A stretch of 64,000 nt of DNA from Sinomonas notoginsengisoli (GCF_021554725.1 NZ_JAIZDP010000001.1:1-64000), one strand, 5' to 3'. Numbered from the stretch's first letter, positions 47,843 through 57,704 are shown. The notes: generated by a model from the letters alone, not told the origin. Translations and numbers: made by a program.

Positions 47843-49222
47843 GTGACTTTCGGCGCTCCCTCAACCTCCTCGCCCGCCTTCCGTACCATCGACCTGCGCG
47901 GCCAGAGCCTCGGGCTCCCCGAACTGCGCGCAGCGGTTCCGCGGCTCACTGCAGGGGACGGCGCGAGCGTCGAAGAGGGCGTGCGCGGGATCATCTCCGA
48001 CGTGCGAGGAAGGGGCTTCGCAGCACTGGGCGAGCTCGCGGCGAAGTTCGACGGCGTCGAGCAGCGGCACCCGCGCGTCCCCGCTGACGCCATCGAGGCG
48101 GCACTGGTTGGCCTCGATGGCTCGGTCCGTGCCGCGCTCGAGGAGTCCATTGCCCGCGCTCGGGCCTTCGCAGAGGCCCAGGTGCCGGGTGATGTGACGG
48201 TGCACCCCGCTGAGGGCGCCTCGGTCACCCAGCACTGGGTTCCGGTCGGACGGGTCGGCCTCTACGTCCCCGGTGGTCTGGCCGTGTACCCGTCGAGTGT
48301 CGTCATGAACGTCGTCCCGGCCCATGCGGCCGGCGTGCGGTCGATTGCGCTGGCCTCGCCGCCCCAAAAGGACAACGGAGGCCTCCCGCACCCGACGATC
48401 CTGGCGGCGGCCGCTCTTCTGGGCATCGATGAGGTCTACGCGATCGGTGGCGCGCAGGCGATTGCTGCCTTCGCCTACGGCATCCCTCAAGGAACGCACG
48501 ACGGCGCGGACGACCTTCCAGCGATCGCGCCGGTTGACGTCGTGACTGGTCCGGGGAACATCTTCGTCGCGACGGCCAAGCGGCTCGTCAAGGGGGTGGT
48601 GGGCATCGACGCCGAGGCCGGTCCGACCGAGATCGCCATCCTCGCCGACGGGAGCGCCCGTCCCGAGCTCGTCGCGGCAGACCTCATCAGTCAGGCGGAG
48701 CACGATCCGCGCGCTGGCAGCGTGCTTGTGACTGATGCCCCTGAACTCGCTGAGCGAGTCCGCGGGCAGCTTGCGGTGCTCGTCGCCCAGACGAAGCACC
48801 GTGACCGTGTGGTCGAGGCGCTGGCGGGCGAGCAGTCCGGCGTCGTGCTCGTCGACGATCTTGAGGCCGGGATCGCGGTGTGCGACGCGTACGCGGCGGA
48901 GCACCTCGAGATCATGACGGCCGACGCTCCAGCCGTCGCCGCCCGGATCCGCAGCGCGGGCGCGATCTTCGTCGGGGACTACAGCCCTGTGAGCCTGGGT
49001 GACTACTGCGCTGGGTCCAATCACGTGCTGCCGACCTCGGGCACGGCCGCGTTCTCGTCGGGCCTGAATGTCACGACCTTCCTTCGTGCGATCCAGATCG
49101 TGGACTACTCGGAGTCGGCCCTCGCGGGGGTTGCCCCGCACATCCGCAGCCTCGCTGATGCCGAGGACCTGCCCGCCCACGGCGATGCCGTCGACGTCCG
49201 GTTCGCGCCGCTGATCCGTTGA
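47843..49222 (+). CDS. hisD: histidinol dehydrogenase
   Basis: HisD carries out the last two steps of histidine synthesis, the NAD-dependent oxidation of L-histidinol to histidine. The 459 residues show [13 protein letters not shown], the [12 protein letters not shown] segment, the conserved [12 protein letters not shown] and [15 protein letters not shown] zinc-ligand region, and AEHLEIM near the end. The start is the GTG 6 bases after TAGACT. Other his genes are not in the window. Confidence 0.95.
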   Translation: MTFGAPSTSSPAFRTIDLRGQSLGLPELRAAVPRLTAGDGASVEEGVRGIISDVRGRGFAALGELAAKFDGVEQRHPRVPADAIEAALVGLDGSVRAALEESIARARAFAEAQVPGDVTVHPAEGASVTQHWVPVGRVGLYVPGGLAVYPSSVVMNVVPAHAAGVRSIALASPPQKDNGGLPHPTILAAAALLGIDEVYAIGGAQAIAAFAYGIPQGTHDGADDLPAIAPVDVVTGPGNIFVATAKRLVKGVVGIDAEAGPTEIAILADGSARPELVAADLISQAEHDPRAGSVLVTDAPELAERVRGQLAVLVAQTKHRDRVVEALAGEQSGVVLVDDLEAGIAVCDAYAAEHLEIMTADAPAVAARIRSAGAIFVGDYSPVSLGDYCAGSNHVLPTSGTAAFSSGLNVTTFLRAIQIVDYSESALAGVAPHIRSLADAEDLPAHGDAVDVRFAPLIR

Positions 49223-49253
49223 GGCCTGGCTACCCCTACGCGTAGTGTTCAAG

Positions 49254-49269
49254 ACACTACATCTTGTGG
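49254..49269 (+). promoter_or_regulatory. NrdR-box-like site upstream of nrdR
   Basis: ACACTACATCTTGTGG closely resembles the NrdR-box pattern (ACAC-A/T-rich centre-TTGTG). It overlaps a perfect inverted repeat, GTAGTGT (49242-49248) with ACACTAC (49254-49260). A second TTGTGG at 49278-49283 lies 18 bases before the -10 TACCAT and may be the -35. Autoregulation by NrdR is likely but inferred. Confidence 0.45.
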
Positions 49270-49301
49270 TTCTGCCCTTGTGGTCCACGCCCGGCAGTAC
49301 G

Positions 49302-49307
49302 TACCAT
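49302..49307 (+). promoter_or_regulatory. leaderless -10 (TACCAT) of nrdR
   Basis: TACCAT ends 7 bases before the GTG at 49315 and has TTGTGG 18 bases upstream as a possible -35. Confidence 0.5.
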
Positions 49308-49314
49308 TGATGCC

Positions 49315-49806
49315 GTGTACTGCCCGTTCTGCCGCAACCCAGATTCCCGCGTCGTCGACAGCCGGCTCCAGGACGACGGCTCGGCGATCCGGCGACGCCG
49401 GCAGTGCCCTGAGTGCGGCAGGAGGTTCACTACCGTTGAGACGACGAGCCTGACCGTCCTCAAGCGCTCGGGCGCCGGCGAGCCCTTTAGCCGCACCAAG
49501 ATCATCAACGGCGTGCGGAAGGCCTGCAAAGGCCGCCCTGTGACAGACGACGATCTCGCGCTGCTCGCGCAGGAGGTCGAGGAGACGATCCGCGGTGCTG
49601 GCTCGGCGGAGATCCGCGCCCACGAGATCGGCCTCGCAATCCTCGGACCTCTCAAGAGGCTCGATCAGGTCGCCTACCTGCGGTTCGCGAGTGTGTACCA
49701 GGACTTCGAGTCCCTCACCGACTTCGAGGACGCCATCGGGCTGCTGCGTGCTGAGCAGGCAGAGGGAACCGAGCACTCGGACCACGCAGGAAGCGCGACC
49801 GCCTGA
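49315..49806 (+). CDS. nrdR: ribonucleotide reductase repressor NrdR
   Basis: NrdR is a nucleotide-sensing repressor of ribonucleotide reductase genes. The N-terminal zinc ribbon has CPFC and CPEC pairs around [13 protein letters not shown], and an ATP-cone domain spans about 45-135. The GTG at 49315 gives the invariant start (M/V)YCPFC and lies 7 bases after TACCAT. The tail from about residue 150 is short and variable. Length is 163 residues. Confidence 0.95.
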   Translation: MYCPFCRNPDSRVVDSRLQDDGSAIRRRRQCPECGRRFTTVETTSLTVLKRSGAGEPFSRTKIINGVRKACKGRPVTDDDLALLAQEVEETIRGAGSAEIRAHEIGLAILGPLKRLDQVAYLRFASVYQDFESLTDFEDAIGLLRAEQAEGTEHSDHAGSATA

Positions 49807-49837
49807 TTCGCTGGCCGTCGTCCGCGGTGGAGGGCCT

Positions 49838-50641
49838 CTATGTGGCTAGCTTGTGGTGAATTGCCACCTGGAGCGCGGCCCCCACGATCCCGGCCTCATT
49901 CTTGAGCTTCGCCGGGACGATCGGGGTGCGGAGCTTGAGGTGCGGGAGGTACTCGTCTGCCTTCTTGGAGATGCCGCCGCCCACGACGAACAGCTCGGGG
50001 GAGAAGAGGAATTCAACGTGCTCGAAGTACCGCTGGAGGCGGACTGAGTAGTCGGACCAGTTCAGGCCCTCGCGCTCTCGCGCCACGGCGGAAGCCTTGG
50101 TCTCGGCGTCGTGCCCATCGATCTCGAGGTGCCCGAGCTCGGCGTTGGGGACGAGCCTGCCGTCGAAGACGAACGCCGAACCGATGCCAGTGCCGAGGGT
50201 GATGACGAGGACCGTGCCCTTGATTCCCTCGCCGGCGCCGAAGCGGACCTCGGCGAGGCCGGCGGCGTCGGCGTCGTTGATGACCTCGACGGGCCGGCCG
50301 AGACGCTCGGTGAAGGCCGCGTCCACGTCGTAGCCGATCCAGGACTTGTCGACGTTGGCGGCGGAACGCGCCACACCATGCTGGATGATTGCGGGGAACG
50401 TCACGCCGATAGGAGTACCGGAGTCCGGCGCGCCCTCCCGACGGCCGAGCTCCTCGGCGATGTGGGCGACGGCGTCTGCCACAGCCTCGGGCGTCGAAGG
50501 CTGCGGAGTGTCGACGCGGTAGCGTTCGCCGACGAGCTTGCCCTTCTTGAGGTCGACGATGCCGCCCTTGATGCCGGTGCCACCGATATCGATGCCGATG
50601 ATCGTGGCTCGGGCCTTGCTCTTCTTCTCGTGCTTCGCCAT
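49838..50641 (-). CDS. ppgK: polyphosphate glucokinase
   Basis: This is a ROK-family kinase that phosphorylates glucose, in actinobacteria typically with polyphosphate as well as ATP. It has GIDIGGTGIKGGIVDLKKGK near residue 15 (phosphate-1 motif), NDADAAGLAEVRFGAG and ITLGTGIGSA. It lacks the Cys-rich zinc motif seen in the other two ROK proteins of this window, as expected for PpgK. The ATG has GAGAGGG upstream. It is convergent with nrdR and follows map in the same direction. Confidence 0.92.
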   Translation of the reverse strand: MAKHEKKSKARATIIGIDIGGTGIKGGIVDLKKGKLVGERYRVDTPQPSTPEAVADAVAHIAEELGRREGAPDSGTPIGVTFPAIIQHGVARSAANVDKSWIGYDVDAAFTERLGRPVEVINDADAAGLAEVRFGAGEGIKGTVLVITLGTGIGSAFVFDGRLVPNAELGHLEIDGHDAETKASAVAREREGLNWSDYSVRLQRYFEHVEFLFSPELFVVGGGISKKADEYLPHLKLRTPIVPAKLKNEAGIVGAALQVAIHHKLAT

Positions 50642-50695
50642 GCAATGCCCTCTCGCAGGGTCAGGGGTGGGTAGGGCGGGTGGAGAAAGCGCGGA

Positions 50696-51574
50696 TCACG
50701 GAAGTGTGAGGATTTCGGCGCCGCTATCGGTGACGACGAGCGTGTGCTCGAACTGTGCAGTGCGCTTCCGGTCACGGGTGACGACCGTCCAATCGTCCTC
50801 CCACATGTCCCACTCGATGGTGCCAAGCGTGAGCATCGGCTCGATGGTGAACACCATCCCCGGCTCCATCAGGGTGCTGTAGGCGGGCGCGGCGTCGTAG
50901 TGCGGGATGATCAGGCCTGTGTGGAACGCCTCGCCCACTCCGTGTCCCGTGAAGTCACGTACCACACCGTAGCCGAAGCGCTTGGCGTAGGCCGCGATGG
51001 CACGGCCGATGACATTGATCTCGCGCCCGGGGGCTACTGCCTTGATGCCGCGGCGGAGGGACTCCTGGGTCCGTTCCACGAGCAGCCTCGACTCCTCATC
51101 CACATCGCCCACGAGGAAGGTGTAGTTGGTGTCGCCGTGGACCCCGTCCTTGAAGGCCGTGATGTCGATGTTGATGATGTCGCCCTCGTTCAGGACGGTG
51201 GTGTCCGGGATGCCATGGCAGATGACCTCATTCACCGAAGTGCACAGGGACTTGGAGAACCCGCGGTAGCCCAGTGTCGAGGGATACGCACCGTGGTCGA
51301 TGAGGAACTCATGGCCCACGCGGTCCAGGTCGTCGGTCGTGACGCCCGGCCGGATGTGCTGGCCCACTTCCACGATGGCCTGTGCGGCGACCTTCCCGGC
51401 CGCGCGAACCTTCTCAATGGTGTCCGCGGAGAGCACGTTCGATCCGGTGTACTTTGCGGGTGCCTTCTTCCACGCGTACTCGGGACGGGGAATCGAATCA
51501 GGGACGGGCAGGATTGGGCTCACCGCGCCGCGCTCCAGTGTGCCCACGGGTGCCGTGGAAGGGGTTGAAGGCAT
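50696..51574 (-). CDS. map: methionine aminopeptidase, type I with N-terminal extension
   Basis: It removes the initiator methionine from new proteins. Metal-binding residues are visible in [38 protein letters not shown] and QFEHTLVV, and a substrate His in VICHGIPD. The N-terminal 40 or so residues, with a Pro-rich segment, resemble the extended mycobacterial MapB. The ATG is 6 bases after a minus-strand TAGACT. It is divergent from the small 62-residue gene. Confidence 0.95.
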   Translation of the reverse strand: MPSTPSTAPVGTLERGAVSPILPVPDSIPRPEYAWKKAPAKYTGSNVLSADTIEKVRAAGKVAAQAIVEVGQHIRPGVTTDDLDRVGHEFLIDHGAYPSTLGYRGFSKSLCTSVNEVICHGIPDTTVLNEGDIINIDITAFKDGVHGDTNYTFLVGDVDEESRLLVERTQESLRRGIKAVAPGREINVIGRAIAAYAKRFGYGVVRDFTGHGVGEAFHTGLIIPHYDAAPAYSTLMEPGMVFTIEPMLTLGTIEWDMWEDDWTVVTRDRKRTAQFEHTLVVTDSGAEILTLP

Positions 51575-51580
51575 AGGGTG

Positions 51581-51586
51581 AGTCTA
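51581..51586 (-). promoter_or_regulatory. leaderless -10 (TAGACT) of map
   Basis: On the minus strand TAGACT ends 6 bases before the ATG at 51574. Confidence 0.55.
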
Positions 51587-51641
51587 CTAGCCGAGGGGAG
51601 AGCGGGCCTCGTTTTCGCCGGGCCCCCGGAAAGGAATTCCG

Positions 51642-51830
51642 ATGGTCGAGTACTGGTACAACGTCCGCACACACGAGGTCGAGGAAGACGCCCAGAGCGA
51701 CTACACGCAGCTCCTCGGCCCCTACAAGACGCGTGCGGAAGCCGAGAAGGCGCTCGAGAAGGTCAGGGAACGCAACCAAGCCTGGGATCCGGGCGACGCA
51801 AACGGCGACGGATGGAGCGACAGCGACTGA
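51642..51830 (+). CDS. small SPOR-like protein of unknown function
   Basis: This acidic 62-residue protein has a YWYNVRTHEVEE start and a GPYKTRAEAEKALEKVRERN segment that resembles the second half of a SPOR fold. The C-terminus is Asp/Gly-rich. It has no signal peptide or membrane helix, so a peptidoglycan-binding role is unlikely and it is probably cytoplasmic. The ATG has AAAGGA upstream. It lies between the divergent map gene and the convergent panB gene. Confidence 0.75.
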   Translation: MVEYWYNVRTHEVEEDAQSDYTQLLGPYKTRAEAEKALEKVRERNQAWDPGDANGDGWSDSD

Positions 51831-51851
51831 TCAAGGGCACTGCCGAGGGCT

Positions 51852-52721
51852 TCAGAAGCTGTGCTCCGGTCCCGGGAACTCGCCCGAGCGGACGTCCTGA
51901 CGGTACTGCCGTGCGGCGTCGAGGAGGGTCGTGCGGAGGTCCGCGTAGCGTTTGACGAACTTCGCGACCTTCTCGCCCGGCCCGCCGCGCAGGCCCGCCA
52001 TGTCCTGCCAGACGAGGACTTGGCCGGTCGTCGCTCTTCCGGCTCCGATGCCGATGGTCGGGACCGTCAGCGCGGCGTCGATGGCTGCGGCGGTATCGGC
52101 CGGGACCATCTCCATGAGCACACAGAACGCGCCGGCGGCTTCGAGCGCCTTGGCATCTTCGACCAGCCGCACAGCGTTTTCGCCTCGCCCCTGCACCCGA
52201 TATCCACCGAGCGCGTGCTCGCTCTGCGGTGTGAAGCCAATATGCGCCATCACGGGGATTCCGGCCTGTACCATCGCACGGACCGTGTCCGCGTAGTACG
52301 CCCCACCCTCGAGTTTCACCGCGTGGGCCAAACCCTCCTTGAGGAACCGCACGCCGGTTGCGACGGCCTGCGCGGGGGCAGCCTCGTAGCTGCCGAACGG
52401 GAAGTCGGCGACGACGAGGGCATGCGGTGCAGACGTGGCGACCGCCCGCACGAGCGGAATGAGCTCGTCGACTGTGACGGGCAGTGACGTCTCGAATCCG
52501 AAGACGTTGTTCGCCGCGGAGTCCCCGACGAGGAGTACCTCAATGCCGGCCTCGTCGAAGATCTGGGCCGTGTACTGGTCGTAGGCGGTGAGCATCGCGA
52601 AGTGCTCGCCTCGGTTTTTGAGCTGGGCAAGGTGGTGCACGCGAGTGCGCCCGGTCCGCGGCGTGAGTGCGGGACCGCTCCCATACGGCGCGGCAGACTC
52701 GTCAGGATTCGTCGGGGCCAT
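51852..52721 (-). CDS. panB: 3-methyl-2-oxobutanoate hydroxymethyltransferase
   Basis: PanB makes ketopantoate from ketoisovalerate and methylene-tetrahydrofolate, the first step of pantothenate synthesis. It shows [19 protein letters not shown], the [11 protein letters not shown] magnesium-binding region, [22 protein letters not shown] and the GIGAG phosphate site. Length is 289 residues. The ATG lies 6 bases after TAGTCT. No other pantothenate genes are close. Confidence 0.95.
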   Translation of the reverse strand: MAPTNPDESAAPYGSGPALTPRTGRTRVHHLAQLKNRGEHFAMLTAYDQYTAQIFDEAGIEVLLVGDSAANNVFGFETSLPVTVDELIPLVRAVATSAPHALVVADFPFGSYEAAPAQAVATGVRFLKEGLAHAVKLEGGAYYADTVRAMVQAGIPVMAHIGFTPQSEHALGGYRVQGRGENAVRLVEDAKALEAAGAFCVLMEMVPADTAAAIDAALTVPTIGIGAGRATTGQVLVWQDMAGLRGGPGEKVAKFVKRYADLRTTLLDAARQYRQDVRSGEFPGPEHSF

Positions 52722-52727
52722 AGCACG

Positions 52728-52733
52728 AGACTA
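52728..52733 (-). promoter_or_regulatory. leaderless -10 (TAGTCT) of panB
   Basis: TAGTCT on the minus strand ends 6 bases before the panB ATG. Confidence 0.5.
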
Positions 52734-52746
52734 GTCGATGCGACAG

Positions 52747-52752
52747 TAGAGT
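52747..52752 (+). promoter_or_regulatory. -10 hexamer (TAGAGT) for glnA2
   Basis: TAGAGT faces right, 13 bases from the oppositely oriented panB -10. It would give a leader of roughly 40 bases before the ATG at 52796. The -35 regions of the two promoters would overlap the opposing promoter. Confidence 0.4.
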
Positions 52753-52795
52753 GGGGGGAGCGTGCAGGGCCCGAGCCATAAGGATGTAAAGACCC

Positions 52796-54136
52796 ATGAA
52801 TCGTCAGCAGGAGTTCGTGCTCCGGACCATCGAAGAACGTGACGTCCGGTTTGTCCGGCTCTGGTTCACGGACGTGGTCGGGTCGCTCAAGTCGGTGGCG
52901 CTCGCACCGGCCGAGGTGGAAGGCGCCTTCGAGGAAGGGCTCGGCTTCGACGGCTCCTCGATCGAGGGGCTCGCGCGCGTGTCCGAGTCTGACATGCTCC
53001 TGCAGCCCGACCCCTCGACGTTCCAGATCCTGCCATGGCGCGGCGAGACCGAGCCGACCTCCCGCATGTTCTGCGACATCCTCACCCCGGACGGCGAGCC
53101 CTCCCCGGCGGACCCCCGCAATGTTCTCAAGCGCACCCTGGCGAAGGCCTCCGAGATGGGGTTCACGTGCTACACGCATCCTGAGATCGAGTTCTACCTC
53201 CTCGAGTCGGACCGTCTGGGTTTGGACGGCGCGCCCGTGCCCGTGGACCAGGGTGGCTACTTCGACCACGTGCCGGGCGGCGTCGCCCAGGACTTCCGGC
53301 GGACTGTGGTCAACATGCTCGAATCGGTGGGCATCTCGGTCGAGTTCTCCCACCATGAGGGCGGCCCGGGGCAGAACGAGATCGACCTGCGCTACGCGGA
53401 TGCCCTCCAGACTGCGGACAACATCATGACCTTCCGTACGGTGGTCAAGGAGGTCGCGCTCCAGCAGGACTCGTATGCGACGTTCATGCCCAAACCGTTC
53501 TCGGCCCATCCCGGCTCGGGCATGCATACGCACTTCTCGCTCTTCGAGGGAGACAGCAACGCCTTCCATGAGGCAGGGGCCGAGTTCCAGTTGTCCAAGA
53601 CGGCCCGACACTTCATGGCGGGGCTGCTGCGCCACGCGAACGAGTTCACCGCCGTGACCAACCAGTTCGTGAACTCCTACAAGCGCCTGTGGGGCGGCGG
53701 AGAGGCACCGAGCTACCTGAGCTGGGGCCACAACAACCGCTCCGCCCTGGTCCGCGTTCCGCTGTACAAGCCGGGCAAGGCCCAGAGCGGGCGGATCGAG
53801 TACCGCGGGATCGACTCGGCCACGAACCCGTATCTCTCCTACGCCGTCCTCCTGGGAGCTGGCCTGAAGGGCATCGAGGAGGAATACGACCTGCCGGCCG
53901 CAACCGACGACGACATTTCGGCCCTCACCAACGCCGAACGGCGCATCCTCGGCCACTCGCCGCTGCCAGCGAGCCTCCACGACGCCATCAACGCCATGGA
54001 GGAGTCCGAGCTGATGGCGGACATCCTCGGCGAGCAGGTCTTCGAGTACTTCCTGCGGAACAAGCGGCAGGAGTGGAACGAGTACCGGCTCGAGGTCACC
54101 CCCTACGAGCTGTACCGCAACCTCGGCATCCTCTGA
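52796..54136 (+). CDS. glnA2: glutamine synthetase-like GlnA2
   Basis: This glutamine synthetase-fold enzyme is shorter (446 residues) than the main GlnA1. The beta-grasp domain has GLGFDGSSIEGL near residue 45. The catalytic domain has SHHEGGPGQNEIDLRY, the ammonia/ATP segment KPFSAHPGSGMHTH and NRSALVRVP. Position before glnE matches Rv2222c. In Streptomyces the GlnA2 member is a gamma-glutamylpolyamine synthetase, so glutamine synthesis is not assured. AAGGA lies upstream of the ATG with a long spacing. It is followed at once by glnE. Confidence 0.92.
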   Translation: MNRQQEFVLRTIEERDVRFVRLWFTDVVGSLKSVALAPAEVEGAFEEGLGFDGSSIEGLARVSESDMLLQPDPSTFQILPWRGETEPTSRMFCDILTPDGEPSPADPRNVLKRTLAKASEMGFTCYTHPEIEFYLLESDRLGLDGAPVPVDQGGYFDHVPGGVAQDFRRTVVNMLESVGISVEFSHHEGGPGQNEIDLRYADALQTADNIMTFRTVVKEVALQQDSYATFMPKPFSAHPGSGMHTHFSLFEGDSNAFHEAGAEFQLSKTARHFMAGLLRHANEFTAVTNQFVNSYKRLWGGGEAPSYLSWGHNNRSALVRVPLYKPGKAQSGRIEYRGIDSATNPYLSYAVLLGAGLKGIEEEYDLPAATDDDISALTNAERRILGHSPLPASLHDAINAMEESELMADILGEQVFEYFLRNKRQEWNEYRLEVTPYELYRNLGIL

Positions 54137-54144
54137 GGTGCGGC

Positions 54145-57100
54145 GTGGCTCCGAGTCTGACGCGCCGCCTCATCTCCCTCGGCTCAGCTGACCCCGACAG
54201 GGCAGAGCGGTTCCTCGCGGCCCGAGAGCTTGAGGGCGTCGATACGGGGGTGCTCCTCGAGGGGCTTGCCGTCGCCCCCGACCCCGATGCCGCGCTCCTG
54301 TCCCTTGTGCGGCTCATCGAGCGCCGTCCGCAGGTGCGCGGGCTCGTCGAGGCGGGGATCGGCCGCAGCGAGCCGCTGTTCCGGCTTCTCGGCGCGTCCG
54401 AGGCCCTCGGCGAGTTCCTCATCCGCCACCCGGAACACACGGAGGTGTTCGATACCCCGCTCTCTGCCGAGCCGGCACCTGCAGACCCGCAGATGCTCAG
54501 GGAGTCGCTCCTCACGGCAGTCGGGGCCGACCCCAGGTCCATGCGTCCCGTCGCGGCGTCCACCGGCCCGAAGGCGCACGAGGCACTGCGGATCGCGTAC
54601 CGGCGGCGCCTCTGCGAACTCGCTCTGCGCGACCTCGGCGCGGCGTCACCGACCGACTTCCTGACCGCCGCGGCCGCCGAGCTGGCCGACTTGGCCGGCG
54701 CAGCCCTCGAGGCTGGCCTCGCCGTTTCCCGCGCCGAGGCAGCGTCGAGCTTCGGGCGCGAGGATGTCGCCGCCGTCGCCCTCGCCGTCATCGGAATGGG
54801 CAAGTGCGGGGCCCGCGAGCTCAACTACATCTCGGACGTCGACGTCCTCTACGTCATCGAGGCCGACGGCGCGGGGCAGGGTCCGGGGGAGATCGATCCC
54901 GCGCGAGCGGTCCAGATCGGGACAATGCTCGCCGCGGGCATGGTCCGCGCCGTGTGGTCCCCGGGCCGGGAACCCGCGCTGTGGCAGGTGGACGCGAACC
55001 TGAGGCCGGAGGGCCGCGACGGGCCGCTTGTACGGACGCTCGATTCGCATCTGGCCTACTACAACCGGTGGGCGGACAGCTGGGAATTCCAGGCACTCCT
55101 GAAGGCCCGATGCATCGCAGGCGACCGGGGCCTCGGCTCACGCTACGAGGACGCCGTCGGCCCCCTCGTGTGGGCTTCTGCGGGTCGCGACGGATTCGTC
55201 GAGTCGACCCAGGCGATGCGGCGCCGCGTCACCGACAACATCCCCGCAGCCGAGGCGGACCGGCAGATCAAGCTAGGGGCAGGAGGTCTGCGGGACGTTG
55301 AATTCACGGTCCAGCTGCTCCAGCTGGTCCACGGGCGCACCGATGAGTCGCTGAGGGTGAGGGACACGACCTCGGCCATCGCGGCGCTCGCGGCAGGCGG
55401 CTACATCGGACGGACAGCCGCAGCCGAGTTTGACTCCTCCTACCGGTACCTGCGACTCCTCGAACACCGCCTGCAGCTGTCGAAGCTCCGTAGGACCCAC
55501 CTCATGCCCACGTCCGAGGATGCACTCCGAGCCCTCGCACGCTCCATGCAGGGCGTCCTCGAAACGGGCCGCTCGACCCCGGAACAGCTCCTGGACACGT
55601 GGCACCGGACCAAGCGCCGCGTCCGTGAGCTGCACGAGCAGATCTTCTACCGACCGCTCCTGAACACGGTGGCCCACTTGAGTCCGGCCGAGGCCAAGCT
55701 CACCCCCGAGGCGGCCCAGGCGCGCCTCGCGGCACTCGGCTACCGGGACCCACAGGGCGCCGCGCGCCACATCGAGGCGCTCACGGCGGGTGTGAGCCGG
55801 CGTGCTGCCCTGCAGCGCCAGCTCCTGCCGGTGCTCTTGGGCTGGATCGCCGAAGGCGCGGACCCCGACGCCGGACTGCTCGCCTTCCGCCGCGTGAGCG
55901 AGGCCCTGGGCGCCACCCACTGGTACCTCGGCCTGCTGCGGGACTCTGCCGCCGCCGCCGAACGTCTCTCCCACGTGCTCGCCGATTCACGCCTCATCGC
56001 CGATCTCCTCGAAGTCTCCCCGGAGTCCGTCAAATGGCTCGGAAGCGACAGCGAGCTCGCGCCCCTCTCCCTCGAGGCCCAGTGGCAGGAGATCCAGTCG
56101 AAGCTCTCCCGCCATGCGGAGCGCTCGGCGGCCATGCGCCTCGTCAGGCTCATCCGCCGTCGGGAGATTCTGCGGATCGCCCTCGCCGACAGCTCGGGGG
56201 TCCTGGACACGGAGTCCGTGGGACGTGCTCTCTCGGACGCCGACCAGGCGGCCGTGCTCGGCGCTCTGCGCGTTGCCGAGGGCGAGGCGGAAGCGGCCGA
56301 CGGCGCGCTGCTCACCCATGTGCTCGTCGTCGCCATGGGTCGTCAGGGCGGCCGGGAAATCGGCTACAGCTCGGACGCGGACGTGATCTACGTGCACCGG
56401 CCCCTGCCGGGCGTGGACTCCGACGCCGCCCAGCGCCAGGCGCTAGCGATCGTCGCGAGCCTCTCCGCACTCCTGACCCAGCCGCTCAAGCCCCCGGTCC
56501 TCGCCGAGCGGGTCCTGTCCCTGGACGCCGATCTCCGGCCCGAGGGGAAGAACGGCCCGCTGGTGCGCTCGATCGAATCGTTCGCTGAGTACTACAGGCG
56601 CTGGGCCCTTGTCTGGGAGGCCCAGGCGCTCCTGCGTGCTCGGCCGATGGCCGGCGACGATGCCCTGGCCCGAGACTTCATGGCCCTCGTGGACACTGTG
56701 CGGTACCCCGAGGAGCTGTCCGCCGGCCAGGTCAGGGAGATCCGCCGGATCAAGGCCCGGGTCGAGTCTGAGCGGCTGCCGCGCGGTGCCGATCCCTCGC
56801 GCCACGTCAAGCTCGGCCGCGGAGGGTTGAGCGACGTCGAGTGGCTCGTGCAGCTCATCCAGCTCCAGCACGCCGCGAGATATCCGCAGCTGCGGACCAC
56901 GGGCACCCTGGAGGCGCTCTCGGCCGCCACGGACCTTGGATTCATTCCGTCGAAGGAGGCGGAACTCCTCGCCGAGGCGTGGCGCCTGGCGAGCCGCATC
57001 CGCAGCGCGAACGTCGCGTGGAGCGGCCGTGCCTCCGACCTGGTGCCCACATCCCGGCGCGACCTCAAGGCTGTTGCGCGGTGGTGCGGCTACCCGCCCG

Positions 57101-57192
57101 AGGCGGCGACCGCGTTCGAACAGCACTATCTCAACGTCACCCGCCGGGCACGGCACGTCTTCGAACGGCGCTTCTACGCAGCGGGCCAGTGA
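54145..57192 (+). CDS. glnE: bifunctional glutamine synthetase adenylyltransferase/deadenylase
   Basis: GlnE adds or removes AMP on the regulatory tyrosine of glutamine synthetase in response to nitrogen status. Two nucleotidyltransferase domains are visible: N-terminal with MGKCGARELNYISDVDVLYV near residues 217-236, and C-terminal with MGRQGGREIGYSSDADVIYV near 730. The GTG at 54145, 8 bases after the glnA2 stop with GAGG before it, gives 1015 residues. The longer upstream frame lies inside glnA2. Its target is probably GlnA1 at 60.5-61.9 kb. Confidence 0.94.
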   Translation: MAPSLTRRLISLGSADPDRAERFLAARELEGVDTGVLLEGLAVAPDPDAALLSLVRLIERRPQVRGLVEAGIGRSEPLFRLLGASEALGEFLIRHPEHTEVFDTPLSAEPAPADPQMLRESLLTAVGADPRSMRPVAASTGPKAHEALRIAYRRRLCELALRDLGAASPTDFLTAAAAELADLAGAALEAGLAVSRAEAASSFGREDVAAVALAVIGMGKCGARELNYISDVDVLYVIEADGAGQGPGEIDPARAVQIGTMLAAGMVRAVWSPGREPALWQVDANLRPEGRDGPLVRTLDSHLAYYNRWADSWEFQALLKARCIAGDRGLGSRYEDAVGPLVWASAGRDGFVESTQAMRRRVTDNIPAAEADRQIKLGAGGLRDVEFTVQLLQLVHGRTDESLRVRDTTSAIAALAAGGYIGRTAAAEFDSSYRYLRLLEHRLQLSKLRRTHLMPTSEDALRALARSMQGVLETGRSTPEQLLDTWHRTKRRVRELHEQIFYRPLLNTVAHLSPAEAKLTPEAAQARLAALGYRDPQGAARHIEALTAGVSRRAALQRQLLPVLLGWIAEGADPDAGLLAFRRVSEALGATHWYLGLLRDSAAAAERLSHVLADSRLIADLLEVSPESVKWLGSDSELAPLSLEAQWQEIQSKLSRHAERSAAMRLVRLIRRREILRIALADSSGVLDTESVGRALSDADQAAVLGALRVAEGEAEAADGALLTHVLVVAMGRQGGREIGYSSDADVIYVHRPLPGVDSDAAQRQALAIVASLSALLTQPLKPPVLAERVLSLDADLRPEGKNGPLVRSIESFAEYYRRWALVWEAQALLRARPMAGDDALARDFMALVDTVRYPEELSAGQVREIRRIKARVESERLPRGADPSRHVKLGRGGLSDVEWLVQLIQLQHAARYPQLRTTGTLEALSAATDLGFIPSKEAELLAEAWRLASRIRSANVAWSGRASDLVPTSRRDLKAVARWCGYPPEAATAFEQHYLNVTRRARHVFERRFYAAGQ

Positions 57193-57247
57193 TGCGCCGC
57201 TTGCCAGTCACAGGCAGCACTGTGAACCACAGGAGGAAAGGGAAACG

Positions 57248-57574
57248 ATGCACGAACTGATCAACGTGGTGCAGGCAGCCGAGGACGAGCTCGAGCGTGC
57301 ACGGAAGAGTCCCCATGGGCGCAGCGCCCGGGCCCTGCTGCGGGACGGCCTCCTGCGCCACACGCTCCTGGCCATCGTGGACGGCCAAGTGCTCGGCGAC
57401 CACGCCAAGCCCGCCGCGGCGACCCTCCACGTCCTCACCGGAACTTTCGTGGTCCGCTCGCAGACGGCGGAGGTCAGGCTCGTCGCAGGCCAGATCGGCA
57501 TCCTCCCTGGGCCGACGCATGACGTCACTGCCGAGGGCGACTCCACCGGGGTGCTCACCACCGTTGCGGGCTAG
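57248..57574 (+). CDS. small cupin-domain protein
   Basis: The 108-residue protein has a cupin-2-like beta-barrel with HVLTGTFVVRSQTAEVRLVAGQIGILPGPTHDV, but several of the usual metal-binding histidines are missing. The N-terminal 40 residues are helical and charged. A strong AGGAGG-containing ribosome-binding site precedes the ATG. It follows glnE in the same direction, and a hairpin terminates it. Function is unknown. Confidence 0.75.
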   Translation: MHELINVVQAAEDELERARKSPHGRSARALLRDGLLRHTLLAIVDGQVLGDHAKPAAATLHVLTGTFVVRSQTAEVRLVAGQIGILPGPTHDVTAEGDSTGVLTTVAG

Positions 57575-57609
57575 GACGTGGCGGTTGGCTTCGTCCACCA
57601 AGTACGACG

Positions 57610-57653
57610 GCGCCCCCGCCCGTTCCGCAGGTGCAGCGGTAGGACGGGGGCGC
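57610..57653. terminator. hairpin after the cupin gene
   Basis: A 9-bp G+C-rich stem (57610-57618 with 57645-57653) extends past one mismatch and has an inner CCGC/GCGG pairing. It follows the cupin gene on the plus strand. On the minus strand it follows the partial glnA 3' end at 57686-57704, so it may once have been the glnA1 terminator. Confidence 0.6.
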
Positions 57654-57685
57654 GGTCGTGCGCGGAACGGAGCCGCGGTGGGGTC

Positions 57686-57704
57686 AGCAGCCGAAGTAGA
57701 GCTC
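57686..57704 (-). repeat. 19-bp direct repeat, copy A (glnA 3'-end fragment)
   Basis: AGCAGCCGAAGTAGAGCTC is identical to 60484-60502. On the minus strand it codes ELYFGC in frame and is followed by TGA, but the preceding sequence (NTLK) does not continue as glutamine synthetase. Confidence 0.9.
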
